DNA of 64,000 nucleotides from Variovorax sp. OK212 (GCF_900112425.1 NZ_FOLP01000028.1:1-64000); one strand, 5' to 3'; shown: positions 32,757 through 44,693, counted from the stretch's first letter. The notes: generated by a model from the sequence alone, not told the origin. Numbers and translations: made by a program.

Positions 32757-33221
32757 ATGGCAACTGAAGCACACTCGATCGACTGGGAGCTGCGGCTCGG
32801 CTTTCTGATTCACGATGTGTCCCGGTTGCGCCGCAGCGCCTTCGACCGCTGCCTGAAGCCGCTCAACGTGACCCGCTCGCAATGGTGGGTGCTGGCCTAC
32901 CTCTCGCGCGAGGACGGCATGACGCAGTCGCAACTGGCCGAAGAGCTCGACCTGGGCAAGGTGGCCGTCGGCGGCCTGATCGACCGGCTCGAAAAGACCG
33001 GCCTGGTGCGCCGCGACGCCGACGCCAGCGACCGCCGCGTGAACCGCGTGTTCCTCGAGCCCAAGAGCAAGCAGCTCATTGCCAAGATGCGCAAGGTGAG
33101 CCACCGCCTGAACGAGCAGATCCTCGACGGCCTGACCGACCCCAAGCTCGAAGCCGCCGCCACCACGCTGGACGCGATGAAGCGCAACCTGCTCACCTAC
33201 CTGCAGTCTTCCGACATCTAG
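32757..33221 (+). CDS. MarR-family transcriptional regulator (BadR candidate)
   Basis: A 154-residue winged-helix dimer. Helix-turn-helix: MTQSQLAEELDLGKVAVGGLIDRLEKTGLV (~55-85); wing: RRDADASDRRVNRVFLEPKSK. Terminal helices form the dimer interface. It sits between the SDR/BKACE genes and the AliA-like ligase, in the middle of the alicyclic-acid locus. In R. palustris the MarR protein BadR represses the bad/ali genes and responds to a ring CoA thioester, so this gene is a reasonable functional counterpart. That is positional inference; orthology was not tested. Confidence 0.88.
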   Translation: MATEAHSIDWELRLGFLIHDVSRLRRSAFDRCLKPLNVTRSQWWVLAYLSREDGMTQSQLAEELDLGKVAVGGLIDRLEKTGLVRRDADASDRRVNRVFLEPKSKQLIAKMRKVSHRLNEQILDGLTDPKLEAAATTLDAMKRNLLTYLQSSDI

Positions 33222-33327
33222 CCTGCGGAAGGCGCGCCTCTCACAATCGGGAGTTGCGCGCGTCATCGCTTTCCCGGGGTTTTCCAGGGGCCTGCGGGCT
33301 TGCGATAGTTTGTCATCCAACGTATCG

Positions 33328-33339
33328 TACGGTAGTGAA
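33328..33339 (+). promoter_or_regulatory. TACGGTAGCGTA-type motif before the AliA-like ligase
   Basis: TACGGTAGTGAA matches 10 of 12 positions, 30 nt before the start codon. With flanks it shares ATCGTACGNNNGTGAACTA with the copy at 51,103. TATATT directly after it could be a -10 box. Confidence 0.6.
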
Positions 33340-33369
33340 CTATATTCGCCGCCTCGGAGACACTTGGAC

Positions 33370-35034
33370 ATGACGAACAACGCATTCGCCCCCGCCGCCC
33401 ATGCCCGCGCGATGCGCGCCGCGGGTTTCTGGCTCGACAAGACGCCCGACGACTTCCTCGCCGCGTCCATCGAGCGCACACCGGACAAGGCCGCCCTGGT
33501 CGGCTACCGCGCCGACCGCCTCGACCACGGCGCGCCGGTGCGCATCAGCTACCGCGAACTCGGCGACAAGGTGGCGCTGGCCGCCGGCGCGCTGCGCGGC
33601 CTGGGCGTGCAGGCCGGCGACGTTGTCGCGGTGCAGGTGCCCAACTGGTGGGAGTTCGTGGTCGTCTCGCTGGCCTGCGGCCGCATCGGCGCGGTGGTGA
33701 ACCCGCTCATGCCGATCTTCCGCGAGCGCGAGCTGGAATTCATGCTCGGCTTTGCCGAAGCCAAGGTGCTGGTGGTGCCCGCGATGTTCCGCGGCTTCGA
33801 CCATGCCGCCATGGCGGCCAGCCTGCGGAGCCGCCTGCCCAAGCTCCTGCACGTGATCGTGGTCGACGGACAGGGCGACGACGCCTTCGACCGCGTGCTG
33901 CTCGGCGGCACGGCACGGGTGGAGCCGGCGGCCACGCCCGCGGCGTCGGCGCTGCAGCCGGGTGACCTGTCGGTGATGATGTTCACGTCCGGCACCACCG
34001 GCTCGCCCAAGGGCGTGATGCACAGCGCGAACACGCTGCTGGCCTGCAACCGCGCGCTGTCCGGCCGCTTCGGCCTCTCGACCGACGACGTGCTGCTGGC
34101 CTGCTCGCCGGTCGGCCACATGACCGGCTACGCCGCCGTGATGATGCTGGGCATCTACCTGGGCTCGACCGTGGTGCTGCAGGACATCTGGGACGGCAAG
34201 CGCGGGGTCGCGCTGATGGCCGCCGAAGGCGTGACCTACACCGCGGCGTCGTCACCCTTCCTGTCCGACATCTGCAACGCCGTGACCGAAGGCGCACCGC
34301 GGCCCGACCGGATGCGCTCCTTCCTGTGTGGCGGCGCGCCCATTCCGCCGGTGCTCATCGAGCGCGCCGCGCGCGAGCTCGACCTGAAGGTGTGCTCGCT
34401 CTGGGGCATGACCGAGTCGCTCTCCAGCACGCTGACCGAGCCGGCGCGCGCCGCCGACAAGTCCGCCAGCACCGACGGGCGCGCGCTCGACGGCGTGGGC
34501 ATTCGCATCGTGGACTTCGACGGCAAGCCGATGCTGCCCGGCGAAACCGGCCGCCTGATGGTGCGCGGCGCGCAGATGTCGCTGGGCTACTACAAGCGGC
34601 CCGACATCGCCACCTACGACGCCGAAGGCTGGTTCGACACCGGCGACCTCGCCTACATGGACGCCGAGGGCTACATCCGCATCAACGGCCGCACGAAAGA
34701 CGTGCTGATCCGCGGGGGCGAGAACGTGCCCGTGGTGGAGATCGAGGCGCTGCTCTACAAGCACCCGGCGGTGGCCATGGCCGCCATCGTGGGTTTCCCC
34801 GACGACCGCCTGGGCGAGCGCGCCTGCGCCTTCGTCGAGCTGCGCCCTGGCGCCACGCTCGACCTGGCGGCCGTGCAGGCCTACATGGCCGAATGCAAGG
34901 TGGCCAAGCAGTACTGGCCCGAGCGGGTCGAGGTGCTCGACATGGTGCCGCGCACGCCCAGCGGCAAGATCCAGAAGTACCTGCTCAAGGAGCGCGTGAA
35001 GGACTTCCGCCTCTCCGCCGCGGCCGGCGCCTGA
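33370..35034 (+). CDS. aliA: Acyl-CoA synthetase, probable cyclohexanecarboxylate-CoA ligase
   Basis: A 554-residue ANL enzyme. The start MTNNAFAP has GGAGA upstream; an upstream in-frame start would run through the promoter motif. The P-loop is MMFTSGTTGSPKG (~207-219), the hinge reads GWFDTGDLAYMDAEG and KDVLIRGGENVPVVEIE, and the C-terminal Lys is in RTPSGKIQKYLLKE. Overall layout and the GENVPVVEIE stretch fit the AliA group as I remember it, and badHI and the AliB-like gene are nearby. Confidence is high for acyl-CoA ligase and moderate for cyclohexanecarboxylate. The competing candidate in the window is the ligase at 52,519. Confidence 0.8.
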   Translation: MTNNAFAPAAHARAMRAAGFWLDKTPDDFLAASIERTPDKAALVGYRADRLDHGAPVRISYRELGDKVALAAGALRGLGVQAGDVVAVQVPNWWEFVVVSLACGRIGAVVNPLMPIFRERELEFMLGFAEAKVLVVPAMFRGFDHAAMAASLRSRLPKLLHVIVVDGQGDDAFDRVLLGGTARVEPAATPAASALQPGDLSVMMFTSGTTGSPKGVMHSANTLLACNRALSGRFGLSTDDVLLACSPVGHMTGYAAVMMLGIYLGSTVVLQDIWDGKRGVALMAAEGVTYTAASSPFLSDICNAVTEGAPRPDRMRSFLCGGAPIPPVLIERAARELDLKVCSLWGMTESLSSTLTEPARAADKSASTDGRALDGVGIRIVDFDGKPMLPGETGRLMVRGAQMSLGYYKRPDIATYDAEGWFDTGDLAYMDAEGYIRINGRTKDVLIRGGENVPVVEIEALLYKHPAVAMAAIVGFPDDRLGERACAFVELRPGATLDLAAVQAYMAECKVAKQYWPERVEVLDMVPRTPSGKIQKYLLKERVKDFRLSAAAGA

Positions 35035-35090
35035 GCCGGGCCGCCCCCGGGCCGAACCTTGCCCCGCGGCGCGGGAAAGTACCAAGGTTC

Positions 35091-35124
35091 TGTACAACAT
35101 TATGCGGTAGCGTACGGTATGCAT
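35091..35124 (+). promoter_or_regulatory. TACGGTAGCGTA-type site before the first Liv-type operon
   Basis: TGCGGTAGCGTA (35,103-35,114) matches 11 of 12, overlapped by a partial second copy TACGGTATGCAT (35,113-35,124) and preceded by TGTACAACAT (35,091-35,100). It lies 119 nt before the ABC ATPase start, implying a promoter separate from the ligase gene. Confidence 0.6.
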
Positions 35125-35233
35125 CCGAGCCGAAAGGCGAGGGTGCCCGCGCGGATGCGCTGCCGGTCAGTCGACAGGCGCCGTCCTGGCGGCTGCCCGA
35201 CCTCGATCTCAACCTCTGACCCGTGGAACGACC

Positions 35234-36058
35234 TTGAGCACTGCCGGAACCCCCATCCTCCAGAGCGGCACCGCCGGTGGCCTTGCGCTGTCGGTCGAAG
35301 GCGTCGACCTGCGCTTCGGCGGCATCCATGCGCTGCGCGGCGTGTCCTTTGCCGCGGCGCCGGGGCAGATCACCGCGGTCATCGGCCCCAACGGCGCCGG
35401 CAAGACCAGCGTGTTCAACACCATCTCGGGCTTCTACCGGCCCGCCGCCGGGCGCATCCTGCTCGGCGCCGAAGACATCACCGCCACGCCCGTGCACACC
35501 CGCGCCGGCCGTGGCCTGGCGCGCACCTTCCAGAACATCGCGCTGTTCCGCGGCCTCACCGTGCTGGAGAACGTGAAGCTCGGCGGCCACCACACGATGC
35601 ATGCCGGCGTGTTCTCCGCGCTCGCCTACGGCCGCGCCGCGCGCGAGGAAGAGCTGCGCCTGCGCGCCGAGGTGGAGCGCAAGGTCATCGACTTCCTGGA
35701 GATCGACCACGTGCGCCATCTCTCGGTCGACGTGCTGCCCTACGGCCTGCAGAAGCGCGTGGAGCTCGCCCGCGCATTGGCCATGCGCCCGCGCGTGCTG
35801 CTGCTCGACGAGCCCGTGGCCGGCATGAACCGCGAGGAGACGGAAGACATGGCGCGCTTCATCCTCGACGTGCAGGAGGAGTGGGGCGTCACCGTGCTGC
35901 TGGTGGAGCACGACATGGGCATGGTGATGGACATCTCCAGCCACGTGGTGGTGCTCAACTTCGGCCAGGTCATCGCCAGCGGCACGCCCGCCGAGGTGCG
36001 GCGCCATCCCCAGGTGATCGAGGCCTACCTCGGTGCGGAAAGCGAGGTCGCGGCATGA
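35234..36058 (+). CDS. Liv-type ABC importer ATPase (LivG-like)
   Basis: A 274-residue ATP-binding subunit. The TTG at 35,234 is used as start (GGAA upstream); no ATG precedes the first strand. Walker A GPNGAGKT (~56-63), LARTFQNIALF (Q-loop), LPYGLQKRVELARAL (signature; Gly-Leu-Gln variant of LSGGQ), Walker B LLLDEP and VEHDMGMV (H-loop) are all present. It energises uptake with the two permeases and LivF-like protein that follow. Its end overlaps the next ATG by 4 nt. Genomic context suggests import of alicyclic or aromatic acids rather than amino acids. Confidence 0.93.
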   Translation: MSTAGTPILQSGTAGGLALSVEGVDLRFGGIHALRGVSFAAAPGQITAVIGPNGAGKTSVFNTISGFYRPAAGRILLGAEDITATPVHTRAGRGLARTFQNIALFRGLTVLENVKLGGHHTMHAGVFSALAYGRAAREEELRLRAEVERKVIDFLEIDHVRHLSVDVLPYGLQKRVELARALAMRPRVLLLDEPVAGMNREETEDMARFILDVQEEWGVTVLLVEHDMGMVMDISSHVVVLNFGQVIASGTPAEVRRHPQVIEAYLGAESEVAA

Positions 36059-36927
36059 GCGAGTTCCTGGAATACAGCCTGCTCGGCCTGCTCTCGGGCG
36101 GGGTGATGGCACTCATCGCGCTGAGCTTCGTGCTGATCTACAAGGGCACGGGTGTCGTCAACTTCGCCGTCGGCGAGGTGATGATGCTCGGCGCCTACAT
36201 CTACTACGCGGGCGCCGTCACCTTCGGCCTGCCCGCATGGGTGGCGTTCGCGCTGTCGCTGGTGGTGATCGGCGTGCTGGCCATCGCCATCGAGCGGGCG
36301 GTGCTGCGGCCGCTGTCGGGCCAGCCCGCGGTGGCGGTGCTGATGGCGACCATCGGCATGGCCAGCATCGTGCACGGCGGCGTGGAGGCGGTGTGGGGCG
36401 GCGACACGCTCTCGCCGCCCACGCTGCTGCCGCGCACGCCGCTGATGCTGGGCGAGGTGCTCATTCCGGGCACGGTGCTGGGCAACTTCGCGGTGGCCGC
36501 GGTGCTCATCGGCGGCTTCCTGGCCTTCTTCCGCTATTCGAAGACCGGCATCGCGCTGCGCGCCACCGCCAGCGACCCGGTCACGGCCGCCACGCTGGGC
36601 ATCAACATCAACTACGCGCAGCGGCTCACGTGGCTGCTGTCCGGCCTGGTCGGCACTTTCGCGGGGGTGCTCATCGCCAGTTCGGCCGGGCTCTCTCCCT
36701 TGCTCGCTTCGGCCGCGCTGAGCGTGTTCGCCGCCATCATCCTGGGCGGTCTCGACAGCATCCTGGGCGCCATCGTGGCAAGCCTGCTGATCGGCTGGGT
36801 CGAGTCGGTGTCCGCCGGGTACCTGGGCGGCAAGTCGCGCGACGTGGTGCCCTACGTGGTCGTGCTGGCGATCCTGGTGGTCAAACCGTACGGGATCTTC
36901 GGCACCCGCACCATCGAAAGGCTCTGA
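36055..36927 (+). CDS. Liv-type ABC importer permease (LivH-like)
   Basis: A 290-residue inner-membrane protein with about eight hydrophobic segments, beginning MSEFLEYSLLGLLSGGVMALIALSFVLIYKGTGVVNFAVGE, the standard LivH opening. The coupling segment TGIALRATASDPVTAATLGI (EAA-like loop) lies near residue 165. It forms the heteromeric pore with the LivM-like protein encoded next. The ATGA overlap with the ATPase stop implies coupled translation. Confidence 0.93.
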   Translation: MSEFLEYSLLGLLSGGVMALIALSFVLIYKGTGVVNFAVGEVMMLGAYIYYAGAVTFGLPAWVAFALSLVVIGVLAIAIERAVLRPLSGQPAVAVLMATIGMASIVHGGVEAVWGGDTLSPPTLLPRTPLMLGEVLIPGTVLGNFAVAAVLIGGFLAFFRYSKTGIALRATASDPVTAATLGININYAQRLTWLLSGLVGTFAGVLIASSAGLSPLLASAALSVFAAIILGGLDSILGAIVASLLIGWVESVSAGYLGGKSRDVVPYVVVLAILVVKPYGIFGTRTIERL

Positions 36928-36928
36928 C

Positions 36929-37969
36929 GTGAGAACCGGTGTCTTCCATCAGAACTTCGCCTCAGAGGAACGCCTCTGGGACTCGCCCACCTCGCGCGTG
37001 TGGATGGCCGCCTTCGTGCTGTCGCTGTTCACGCTGCCGCTGTGGGGCAGCGACTACGTGCTGGCCATGGCCTGCATCGTCGGCATCCACGTCATCGCGG
37101 CGCTGGGCCTGAACCTCACCACCGGCAACGCGGGGTTGATCTCGCTGAGCCACGGCGCGTTCATCGGCGTGGGCTGCTACACGGTGGCGTGGCTGGGCAA
37201 GCAGGGCGTGCCGTTCTTCATCGCGCTGCCGGTGGCGGGCTTTGCCGCGGCCTTCCTGGGCGTGATCGTGGGCCTGCCCAGCCTGCGCGTGAAGGGCCTG
37301 TACCTGGCCATCGCCACGCTGGCGGCGCACTTTATCCTGAGCTTCGTGTTCCGTGAGTGGGACGTGGTGACGGGCGGCGTGTCGGGCACGTCGATTCCGC
37401 GGGCCAACCTGTTCGGCTTCGAGTTGGTGGGCGACCGGCGCAATTTCTACCTGATCTTCATCTGCGCCTTCGCCATGGCGGTGGCCGCGCGCAACCTGGC
37501 GCGCACGCACATCGGGCGCGCCTTCGTCGCGGTGCGCGACCGCGACATCTCGGCCGAGATCCTGGGCGTGCACCTGCTGCGCACCAAGCTCACGGCGTTC
37601 GCCATCGGCGCCTTCTACGCGGGCGTGGCGGGCGGGCTGCTCGGCTACTTCTACGGCTCCATCACGCCCGACTACTTCGTGCTGACGCTCTCGGTGTTCT
37701 ACCTGGCCGCGGTCATCGTCGGCGGGCTGGGCACGGTGCTGGGCAGCGTGCTGGGCGCGGTGTTCATGACCTTCGTGCCCGAGGCGCTGCGCCTGCTGGC
37801 CTCGGTCAGTTCGCAGGCCTTCCCGGGCGTGGCCGGGCTGCTGCTGCCGATGGGGCAGGTGGTGTTCGGCCTGCTGATCATCGTGTTCCTCATCTTCGAG
37901 CCGCACGGGCTCGCCGCCATCTGGGCGCGCGTGCGCCGCACCTTCCACCTCTGGCCTTTCCGCACCTGA
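36929..37969 (+). CDS. Liv-type ABC importer permease (LivM-like)
   Basis: A 346-residue inner-membrane protein with a GTG start 2 nt after the LivH stop. The LivM signature LGLNLTTGNAGLISLSHGAFIGVG is at ~55-80, and GRAFVAVRDRDISAEILGVHL is the ATPase-coupling loop. About nine to ten hydrophobic segments follow a ~25-residue cytoplasmic N-terminus. It pairs with the LivH-like subunit. Confidence 0.92.
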   Translation: MRTGVFHQNFASEERLWDSPTSRVWMAAFVLSLFTLPLWGSDYVLAMACIVGIHVIAALGLNLTTGNAGLISLSHGAFIGVGCYTVAWLGKQGVPFFIALPVAGFAAAFLGVIVGLPSLRVKGLYLAIATLAAHFILSFVFREWDVVTGGVSGTSIPRANLFGFELVGDRRNFYLIFICAFAMAVAARNLARTHIGRAFVAVRDRDISAEILGVHLLRTKLTAFAIGAFYAGVAGGLLGYFYGSITPDYFVLTLSVFYLAAVIVGGLGTVLGSVLGAVFMTFVPEALRLLASVSSQAFPGVAGLLLPMGQVVFGLLIIVFLIFEPHGLAAIWARVRRTFHLWPFRT

Positions 37970-38016
37970 GGCGGTACGCCGTCAGTTTCTTCCCGCAGCC
38001 AAAACAGGAGACAACC

Positions 38017-39222
38017 ATGACCGACTTCATCCGACGCAAGCTGGTGCAAGGCATCGGCGCCGCCGCCACCATCGGCCCGTTCGCGGGCGGCGCCGCCTTC
38101 GCGCAGGCGCACAAGGGCGACATCGTGATCGGCGCGGCCCAGCCCATCACCGGCGTCTTCGCGTTCGCGGGCGCGGCCATGAACAACGGCCTGGCCGACT
38201 TCGTCGACTGGAAGAACGCCAACGGCGGCGTGGCCGGCCAGAAGCTGCGCTACGTGGCCGAAGACAGCGGCTTCAAGGTCGACCAGTCGGCCGCCATCTT
38301 CAAGAAGATCATGGCCAGCGAGAAGCCCTCGTTCTTCTACTGCGACGGCACGCCGTCGGTGAAGGCGGTGGCGCAGGACGCCATTGCCTCCAACCACGTG
38401 ATGACCTCGTCGACCTCGCTCGCCGTGTCGGTGGCCGACCCGGTGAAGATGCCGCAGCATTTCGTGCCCAGCCCCACCTACCCGCGGCTGCACGAAATCT
38501 TGATGGAGCACATTGCGCGCACCTCGCAGGGCGCCGCCACCAAGCCCAAGATCGCCTACGTGTATGCCGACACCGAGTTCGGCCGCGACGGCATCCCGGG
38601 CGGCAAGGCGCGCGCGCAGAAGCTGGGGCTGCCGATCGTGGCCGAGATCGTCACCAAGCAATCGGGCGTGGACGTGACCACCGAGGTGGCCCAGTTGCGC
38701 CGCGCCAAGCCCGACATCGTGATCTTCCAGGGCTACATCCTCGCGCCCATGCCCGAGTTCGTGCGCCAGATGCGCGAGGCCGGCCTGAACCCGCAGATCA
38801 TGGGCACCGCCTGGGGCCTGGACAAGCCGGCCTACGACGCGTTGGCCGCGCTCGGCGTGCGCCTGACCGGCGTGAGCGCCTACCGCTACGGCCACGAGAC
38901 CGACGCGCCCATGATCAAGTCGATGCGCGACCACGCCGCCAAGGCGCGGCCCGACATGAAGTACATCTCGCCCTTCTACATCTCCAGCTGGCTCAGCGGC
39001 ATGGTGTTCGCCGAGATCGCCGAGCGCTGCCTGAAGGCCAACAAGCCGCTGCTGCTGCCCAACATGAAGGCCGCGCTGGAGTCGATGAAGGAGTGGGACA
39101 CCGGCGGCATCACCGGCCTGCTGGCCGACATGAGCAGCCACCAGATCCCGATCGGGCGCATGTACAGCTACGACCCCGACAAGAAGGTGATGGAACCCGC
39201 CGGCTCGTGGATCAAGGTGTGA
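38017..39222 (+). CDS. Periplasmic branched-chain-amino-acid-like binding protein
   Basis: A 401-residue solute receptor. The signal sequence MTDFIRRKLVQGIGAAATIGPFAGGAAFAQ has an Arg-Arg pair and AFAQ cleavage. GDIVIGAAQPITGVFAFAGAAMNNGLADFVDW and the bilobal fold pattern follow the Leu/Ile/Val receptor family. In this subgroup the ligand is often an aromatic or alicyclic acid. It sits between LivM- and LivF-like genes, so it belongs to this importer. AGGAG lies before its ATG. Confidence 0.92.
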   Translation: MTDFIRRKLVQGIGAAATIGPFAGGAAFAQAHKGDIVIGAAQPITGVFAFAGAAMNNGLADFVDWKNANGGVAGQKLRYVAEDSGFKVDQSAAIFKKIMASEKPSFFYCDGTPSVKAVAQDAIASNHVMTSSTSLAVSVADPVKMPQHFVPSPTYPRLHEILMEHIARTSQGAATKPKIAYVYADTEFGRDGIPGGKARAQKLGLPIVAEIVTKQSGVDVTTEVAQLRRAKPDIVIFQGYILAPMPEFVRQMREAGLNPQIMGTAWGLDKPAYDALAALGVRLTGVSAYRYGHETDAPMIKSMRDHAAKARPDMKYISPFYISSWLSGMVFAEIAERCLKANKPLLLPNMKAALESMKEWDTGGITGLLADMSSHQIPIGRMYSYDPDKKVMEPAGSWIKV

Positions 39223-39223
39223 G

Positions 39224-41896
<2,673 letters not shown>

Positions 41897-41904
<8 letters not shown>

Positions 41905-42748
41905 AGCAGACACCGCCGCCGACAACGCAACCGGCACTGCAGCCGCAGGCGTGCGGCTCGAACACCCCGAGCCCGGCATCGCGCTGCTGCGCCTGGCCCG
42001 GCCGCAGAACCTCAACGCGCTGGGCGACGACACCGTGGCCGCCATTGCGCGCCTGCTCGACGGCATCGGTGCCGACCCCGCCGTGCGCGCGCTCATCCTC
42101 ACCGGCGAGGGCAAGGGCTTCTGCGCGGGCTTCGACCTGGGCCTGGCGGCCGATGCACCGGGCAGCGCCGAGCTGGGCGAAACGGCGGCGTGGATGCGCC
42201 GGCAGGAGGCCTTTGCCGCGCTGGTCACGCGCCTGCGTGCCTTGCCGCAACCGGTGATCGCGGCGGTCAACGGGCCGGCCAACGGCGCGGGGCTGGGCCT
42301 GGCGCTGGCGGCGGAAATCCGCATCGCGGGCCGCGCCGCCAAGTTCAACGCCGCCTTCGTGCGCGTGGGCATGTCCAGCTGCGACATCGGCGTGAGCTGG
42401 CTGCTGCCGCGCTGCGTGGGCCTGTCGCGCGCCTTCGACATCATGCTGACCGGCCGCATGGTCGACGCGGCCGAGGCCGAGCGCATCGGGCTGGTGTCGG
42501 AGACGGTGGACGACGCGGCGCTGCTGCCGCGCGCCCTGGACATCGCCCGCGCCATTGCGGCCAACAGCGCCTTCGGCGTCTGGATGACCAAGCGCGGCAC
42601 CTGGGCCAACGCCGAGACGGGCAGCCTGCAGGCCGCCATCGAGCTGGAGAACCGCACGCAGATCCTCGCGCGCACCACCGGCGAGCTGGCGCATGCCGCA
42701 GAACAGCTCCTGGCGCGGCGCAAGCGCGCCGCCCAGGGCAATACCTGA
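41897..42748 (+). CDS. Enoyl-CoA hydratase/isomerase family protein lacking hydratase Glu residues
   Basis: A 283-residue crotonase. The oxyanion motif is GFCAGFDLGLA and the second is NGPANGAGLGLALAAEIRIAG. The two Glu of classic hydratases are not at their places (GLGLALA; RVGMSSCDIGVSWLLPR). The SSCDxG stretch with Asp is typical of isomerase-like or hydrolase-like crotonases. It starts inside the end of the ligase gene. Function could be isomerisation or ring-related chemistry; ordinary hydration is unlikely. Confidence 0.86.
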
Positions 42749-42782
42749 AGCCATAGCTGAACCCATCGCCGAACCCATCGAT
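42747..42782 (+). repeat. Three imperfect 12-bp tandem units
   Basis: GAAGCCATAGCT, GAACCCATCGCC and GAACCCATCGAT follow each other across the crotonase stop codon and into the leader of the SDR gene. Confidence 0.8.
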
Positions 42783-42800
42783 CTTCCAGAAGGAACCACC

Positions 42801-43670
42801 GTGCCTTACCAGTCCATCTACCGCCCCGAACTCTTCGCGGGGCAGACCATCATCGTGACCGGCGGCGGCAGCGGCATCGGCCGCTGCACCGCGCACGAGC
42901 TTGCCTCGCTGGGCGCGCACGTCGTGCTGGTGGGCCGCTCCATCGAGAAGGTCGAGGCCGTGCGCGCCGAGATCGTGCAGGACGGTGGCAGCGCCAGCGC
43001 ATTGGCCTGCGACATCCGCGACGAGGCGGCGGTGGGCGCCACCATCGACACCGTGCTTCAGCAGCGCGGCCGGCTCGACGGGCTGGTCAACAACGCAGGC
43101 GGGCAATACCGCTCGCCGATGAAGTCGATTTCCACCAAGGGCTTCGAGGCCGTGGTGCGCAACAACCTCACCGGCGGCTTCATCTTCATGCGCGAGGCCT
43201 ACGCCCGCTACATGGAAGCGCACGGCGGCGCCATCGTCAACATGATCGCCGACATCTGGGGCGGCTGGCCCGACATGGCGCACTCCGGCGCCTCGCGCGG
43301 CGGCATGCTCACGCTGAGCGAAACGGCCGCCTGCGAGTGGGCCGGCTCGGGCGTGCGCGTGAACACCGTCGCGCCCGGCGGCATTGCGTCCAGCGGCTTC
43401 GACACCTACACGCCGGAGGCCAAGGCCAAGATCCTGGAGTTCACCGACGTGGTGCCGCTCAAGCGCTTCGGCACCGAGGCCGAGGTGTCCGGGGCCATCG
43501 TTTACCTGCTGTCGCCCGCGGCGGCGTACATCACGGGCAGCTGCATCCGCATCGACGGCGGCACGCCCAACCTGCGCAACAACTGGAAGCTGGAGCCGGC
43601 CAGCCGCAACCGCGCGTTCACGGGCTTCCACCGGGCCGTGCTGCCGGAGCTGCTGCGCAATCGCGAGTGA
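42801..43670 (+). CDS. Short-chain dehydrogenase/reductase
   Basis: A 289-residue SDR. The GTG start (MPYQSIYRPELFAGQTIIVTGGGSGIGR) has AAGGA before it; an in-frame ATG at 42,693 would add a low-complexity leader and is not favoured. NNAGGQYRSP, then NMIADIWGGWPDMAHSGASRGGM, gives the active-site region with His-Ser-Gly instead of the usual Tyr four before Lys, so catalysis may be atypical. C-terminal GSCIRIDGGTPN is standard. It is last in the plus operon that starts with the importer, and convergent with the PanE-like gene. Confidence 0.87.
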   Translation: MPYQSIYRPELFAGQTIIVTGGGSGIGRCTAHELASLGAHVVLVGRSIEKVEAVRAEIVQDGGSASALACDIRDEAAVGATIDTVLQQRGRLDGLVNNAGGQYRSPMKSISTKGFEAVVRNNLTGGFIFMREAYARYMEAHGGAIVNMIADIWGGWPDMAHSGASRGGMLTLSETAACEWAGSGVRVNTVAPGGIASSGFDTYTPEAKAKILEFTDVVPLKRFGTEAEVSGAIVYLLSPAAAYITGSCIRIDGGTPNLRNNWKLEPASRNRAFTGFHRAVLPELLRNRE

Positions 43671-43679
43671 AGCGTTCCC

Positions 43680-44693
43680 TCAGCCTGCCGTCATGCTGAC
43701 GGCGGGCTCGGGCTGCTTCGCTTGTTTCTCGGCGCGCAGCCGCAGCAACGCGTACACCATGTCGATGGTCGGCGTGGGCGTTTGCGCAAGCTCGCGCATC
43801 GCCTCGATGGAATCGACCAGCACGCCCAGCTCCAGCGGCCGGCCGCGCTCCAGGTCTTGCAGCATCGACATCTTGTGGTCGCCCGCGTTGCGCGCCGCGG
43901 CAATGCGCTGCTCGATGGTGATGGGCGTGCGTTCCACGCCCAGGCGCTGCGCGAGCGCGTCGGCCTCGGCCATCATCGCGCGCACCACGGCCACCACCTC
44001 GGGCCGCGCGTTCATCTCGGAGAGGGTGCCCAGCGTCAGCGTGGCCACCGGGTTCCAGCACAGGCTGCTGATCATCTTGGCCCAGATCCAGCCGCGAATG
44101 TCGGGCACCACGGGCGCGTCGAGCCCGCCCGCCTTCATGGCGGCGGCAAGGCGCAGCACACGCTCGCTGTTCGATCCGTCGGGCTCGCCGACCGGAAAGC
44201 GCGAGAGACTGCCGTCGTGGTGGATCACGCCCGGCGCCGTCACCTCGGAGGCCACCCAGTACACGCAGCCCAGCACGCGCTCGGGCGCCATCGCGCGCCA
44301 CTGCAGGCCTTGCGGATCGAGCCGCTCGATCTGCCGGCCGCGCAACGCGCCGGGCAGGCCGTGAAAGTACCAGTAGGGAATGCCGGTGGTCGGAGGCAGC
44401 ACGGCCGTGTGCGGGCCCAGCAGCGCCTGCACCCCCTCGAGCGCCGCGACCACCTGGTGCGATTTCAGCGCCAGCACCACGTAGTCCTGCGGGCCCAGTG
44501 CGCGCGGGTCGTCGGTGGCTTCCACGCGGGCGCGCAGCGTGCCTTGCGGCGACTCCACGGCCAGCCCGTTGCGGCGGATGGCCGCCAGGTGTTCGCCGCG
44601 TGCCACCACGCTCACGTGCACGCCGCTAGCCTGCGCAAGGTGCGCGGCCAGGTAGCCGCCGATGGCGCCCGCGCCGTAGATGCAGATCTTCAT
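43680..44693 (-). CDS. 2-dehydropantoate 2-reductase family (PanE/ApbA-like) protein
   Basis: A 337-residue NADP-dependent reductase. Opening MKICIYGAGAIGGYLAAHL is the family dinucleotide motif. The substrate-binding Lys is in VLALKSHQV or WAKMISSLCWNPVATLT, and the conserved ending helix region has RPLELGVLVDSI. True ketopantoate reductase is near 300 residues. As a catabolic-operon member it may reduce or oxidise another 2-keto/hydroxy acid, since related proteins of this fold do. It is the last gene of the second Liv-type operon. Confidence 0.86.
   Translation of the reverse strand: MKICIYGAGAIGGYLAAHLAQASGVHVSVVARGEHLAAIRRNGLAVESPQGTLRARVEATDDPRALGPQDYVVLALKSHQVVAALEGVQALLGPHTAVLPPTTGIPYWYFHGLPGALRGRQIERLDPQGLQWRAMAPERVLGCVYWVASEVTAPGVIHHDGSLSRFPVGEPDGSNSERVLRLAAAMKAGGLDAPVVPDIRGWIWAKMISSLCWNPVATLTLGTLSEMNARPEVVAVVRAMMAEADALAQRLGVERTPITIEQRIAAARNAGDHKMSMLQDLERGRPLELGVLVDSIEAMRELAQTPTPTIDMVYALLRLRAEKQAKQPEPAVSMTAG

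Noticed and set aside
36886..36893. CCGTACGG within the LivH-like gene
   Set aside because: It encodes the conserved KPYGIF end of the permease; no promoter is expected there and flanks do not match.
42693..43670. Earlier ATG for the SDR giving a Pro/Glu-rich N-terminal extension
   Set aside because: It overlaps the crotonase gene by 56 nt, is low complexity, and the GTG at 42,801 has a proper ribosome-binding site and family start.
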